A stretch of DNA of 64,000 nucleotides from Bactericera cockerelli. Lineage: Eukaryota; Arthropoda; Insecta; Hemiptera; Triozidae. The stretch covers positions 2,264,383-2,328,382 of the forward strand of contig CM044967.1 of assembly GCA_024516035.1 (NCBI GenBank), read 5' to 3'. Below, one piece after another: positions 63,979 to 64,000 of this stretch. The position numbers and the translations under genes are program-made. How positions within the stretch are numbered: position 1 is the first letter of the stretch; each line of letters opens with the position of its first letter. The notes beneath the pieces were generated by a model that saw only the letters and a list, made by a program, of their open reading frames with translations, was not told the origin of the DNA and made no database searches.

Positions 63979-64000
63979 TACCGACCTCAGTAGCTTGATC
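63979..64000 (+). mobile_element. SINE-B, cut by window end
   Basis: TTACCGACCTCAGTAGCTTG ATC, preceded by a T run. Confidence 0.75.

Overview
This is an AT-rich, repeat-crowded stretch of an insect nuclear genome. The evidence is spliced GT-AG genes for cuticular/peritrophic chitin-binding proteins, a P-type Na+/K+-ATPase alpha reading frame, and dozens of SINEs, MITEs and LINE fragments. A hemipteran (planthopper-like) source is my guess from general impression only; nothing in the window proves it. Protein-coding DNA is about 4.2 kb, plus a 2.9-kb retrotransposon frame.

Layout. 1-570 is a CT microsatellite. About 1.17-4.32 kb is a 5'-truncated but open CR1/Jockey-type LINE with a poly(A) tail, sitting inside a 57-bp tandem repeat and carrying a fold-back hairpin at its 5' junction. 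4.4-10.6 kb holds MITEs and SINEs, including a 5S-rRNA-headed SINE. 11,685-14,717 is a single-exon, intact Na+/K+-ATPase alpha paralogue with changes at known cardiotonic-steroid-binding positions. 14.7-19.5 kb has no gene that I can see.

19,588-42,866 is a five-exon CPAP3 gene (three chitin-binding peritrophin-A domains, obstructor-B-like, 296 aa by my splice model). Its 15-kb first intron contains a 100-N scaffold gap (26,877-26,976) and many repeats. Its third intron is filled mostly by a ~3-kb, nearly perfect palindrome (38,774-41,761) bounded by TA. 43-52.8 kb is repeats only; part of it (about 46.7-48.8 kb) looks like deletion-rich, poorly polished consensus. A second CPAP3 gene (obstructor-A-like) begins at 52,804. 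Only its signal-peptide exon and first chitin-binding exon (ending 61,048) lie in the window; the rest continues past 64,000.

How the parts relate. The two CPAP3 genes are same-strand tandem paralogues with the same architecture: a signal-peptide-only exon 1, phase-1 introns, and exon 2 ending at the same point just after the first chitin-binding domain. Both products should be secreted and bind chitin in cuticle. The ATPase is unrelated to them. The repeats fall into recurrent families that I label by letter: SINE-A (tRNA head), 5S-SINE (5S rRNA head, same body as SINE-A), SINE-B, -C, -D, -E and -K (tRNA-like heads), families I and J, and LINE 3' ends with a conserved hairpin. Several insertions can be checked against related empty sites inside the same window.
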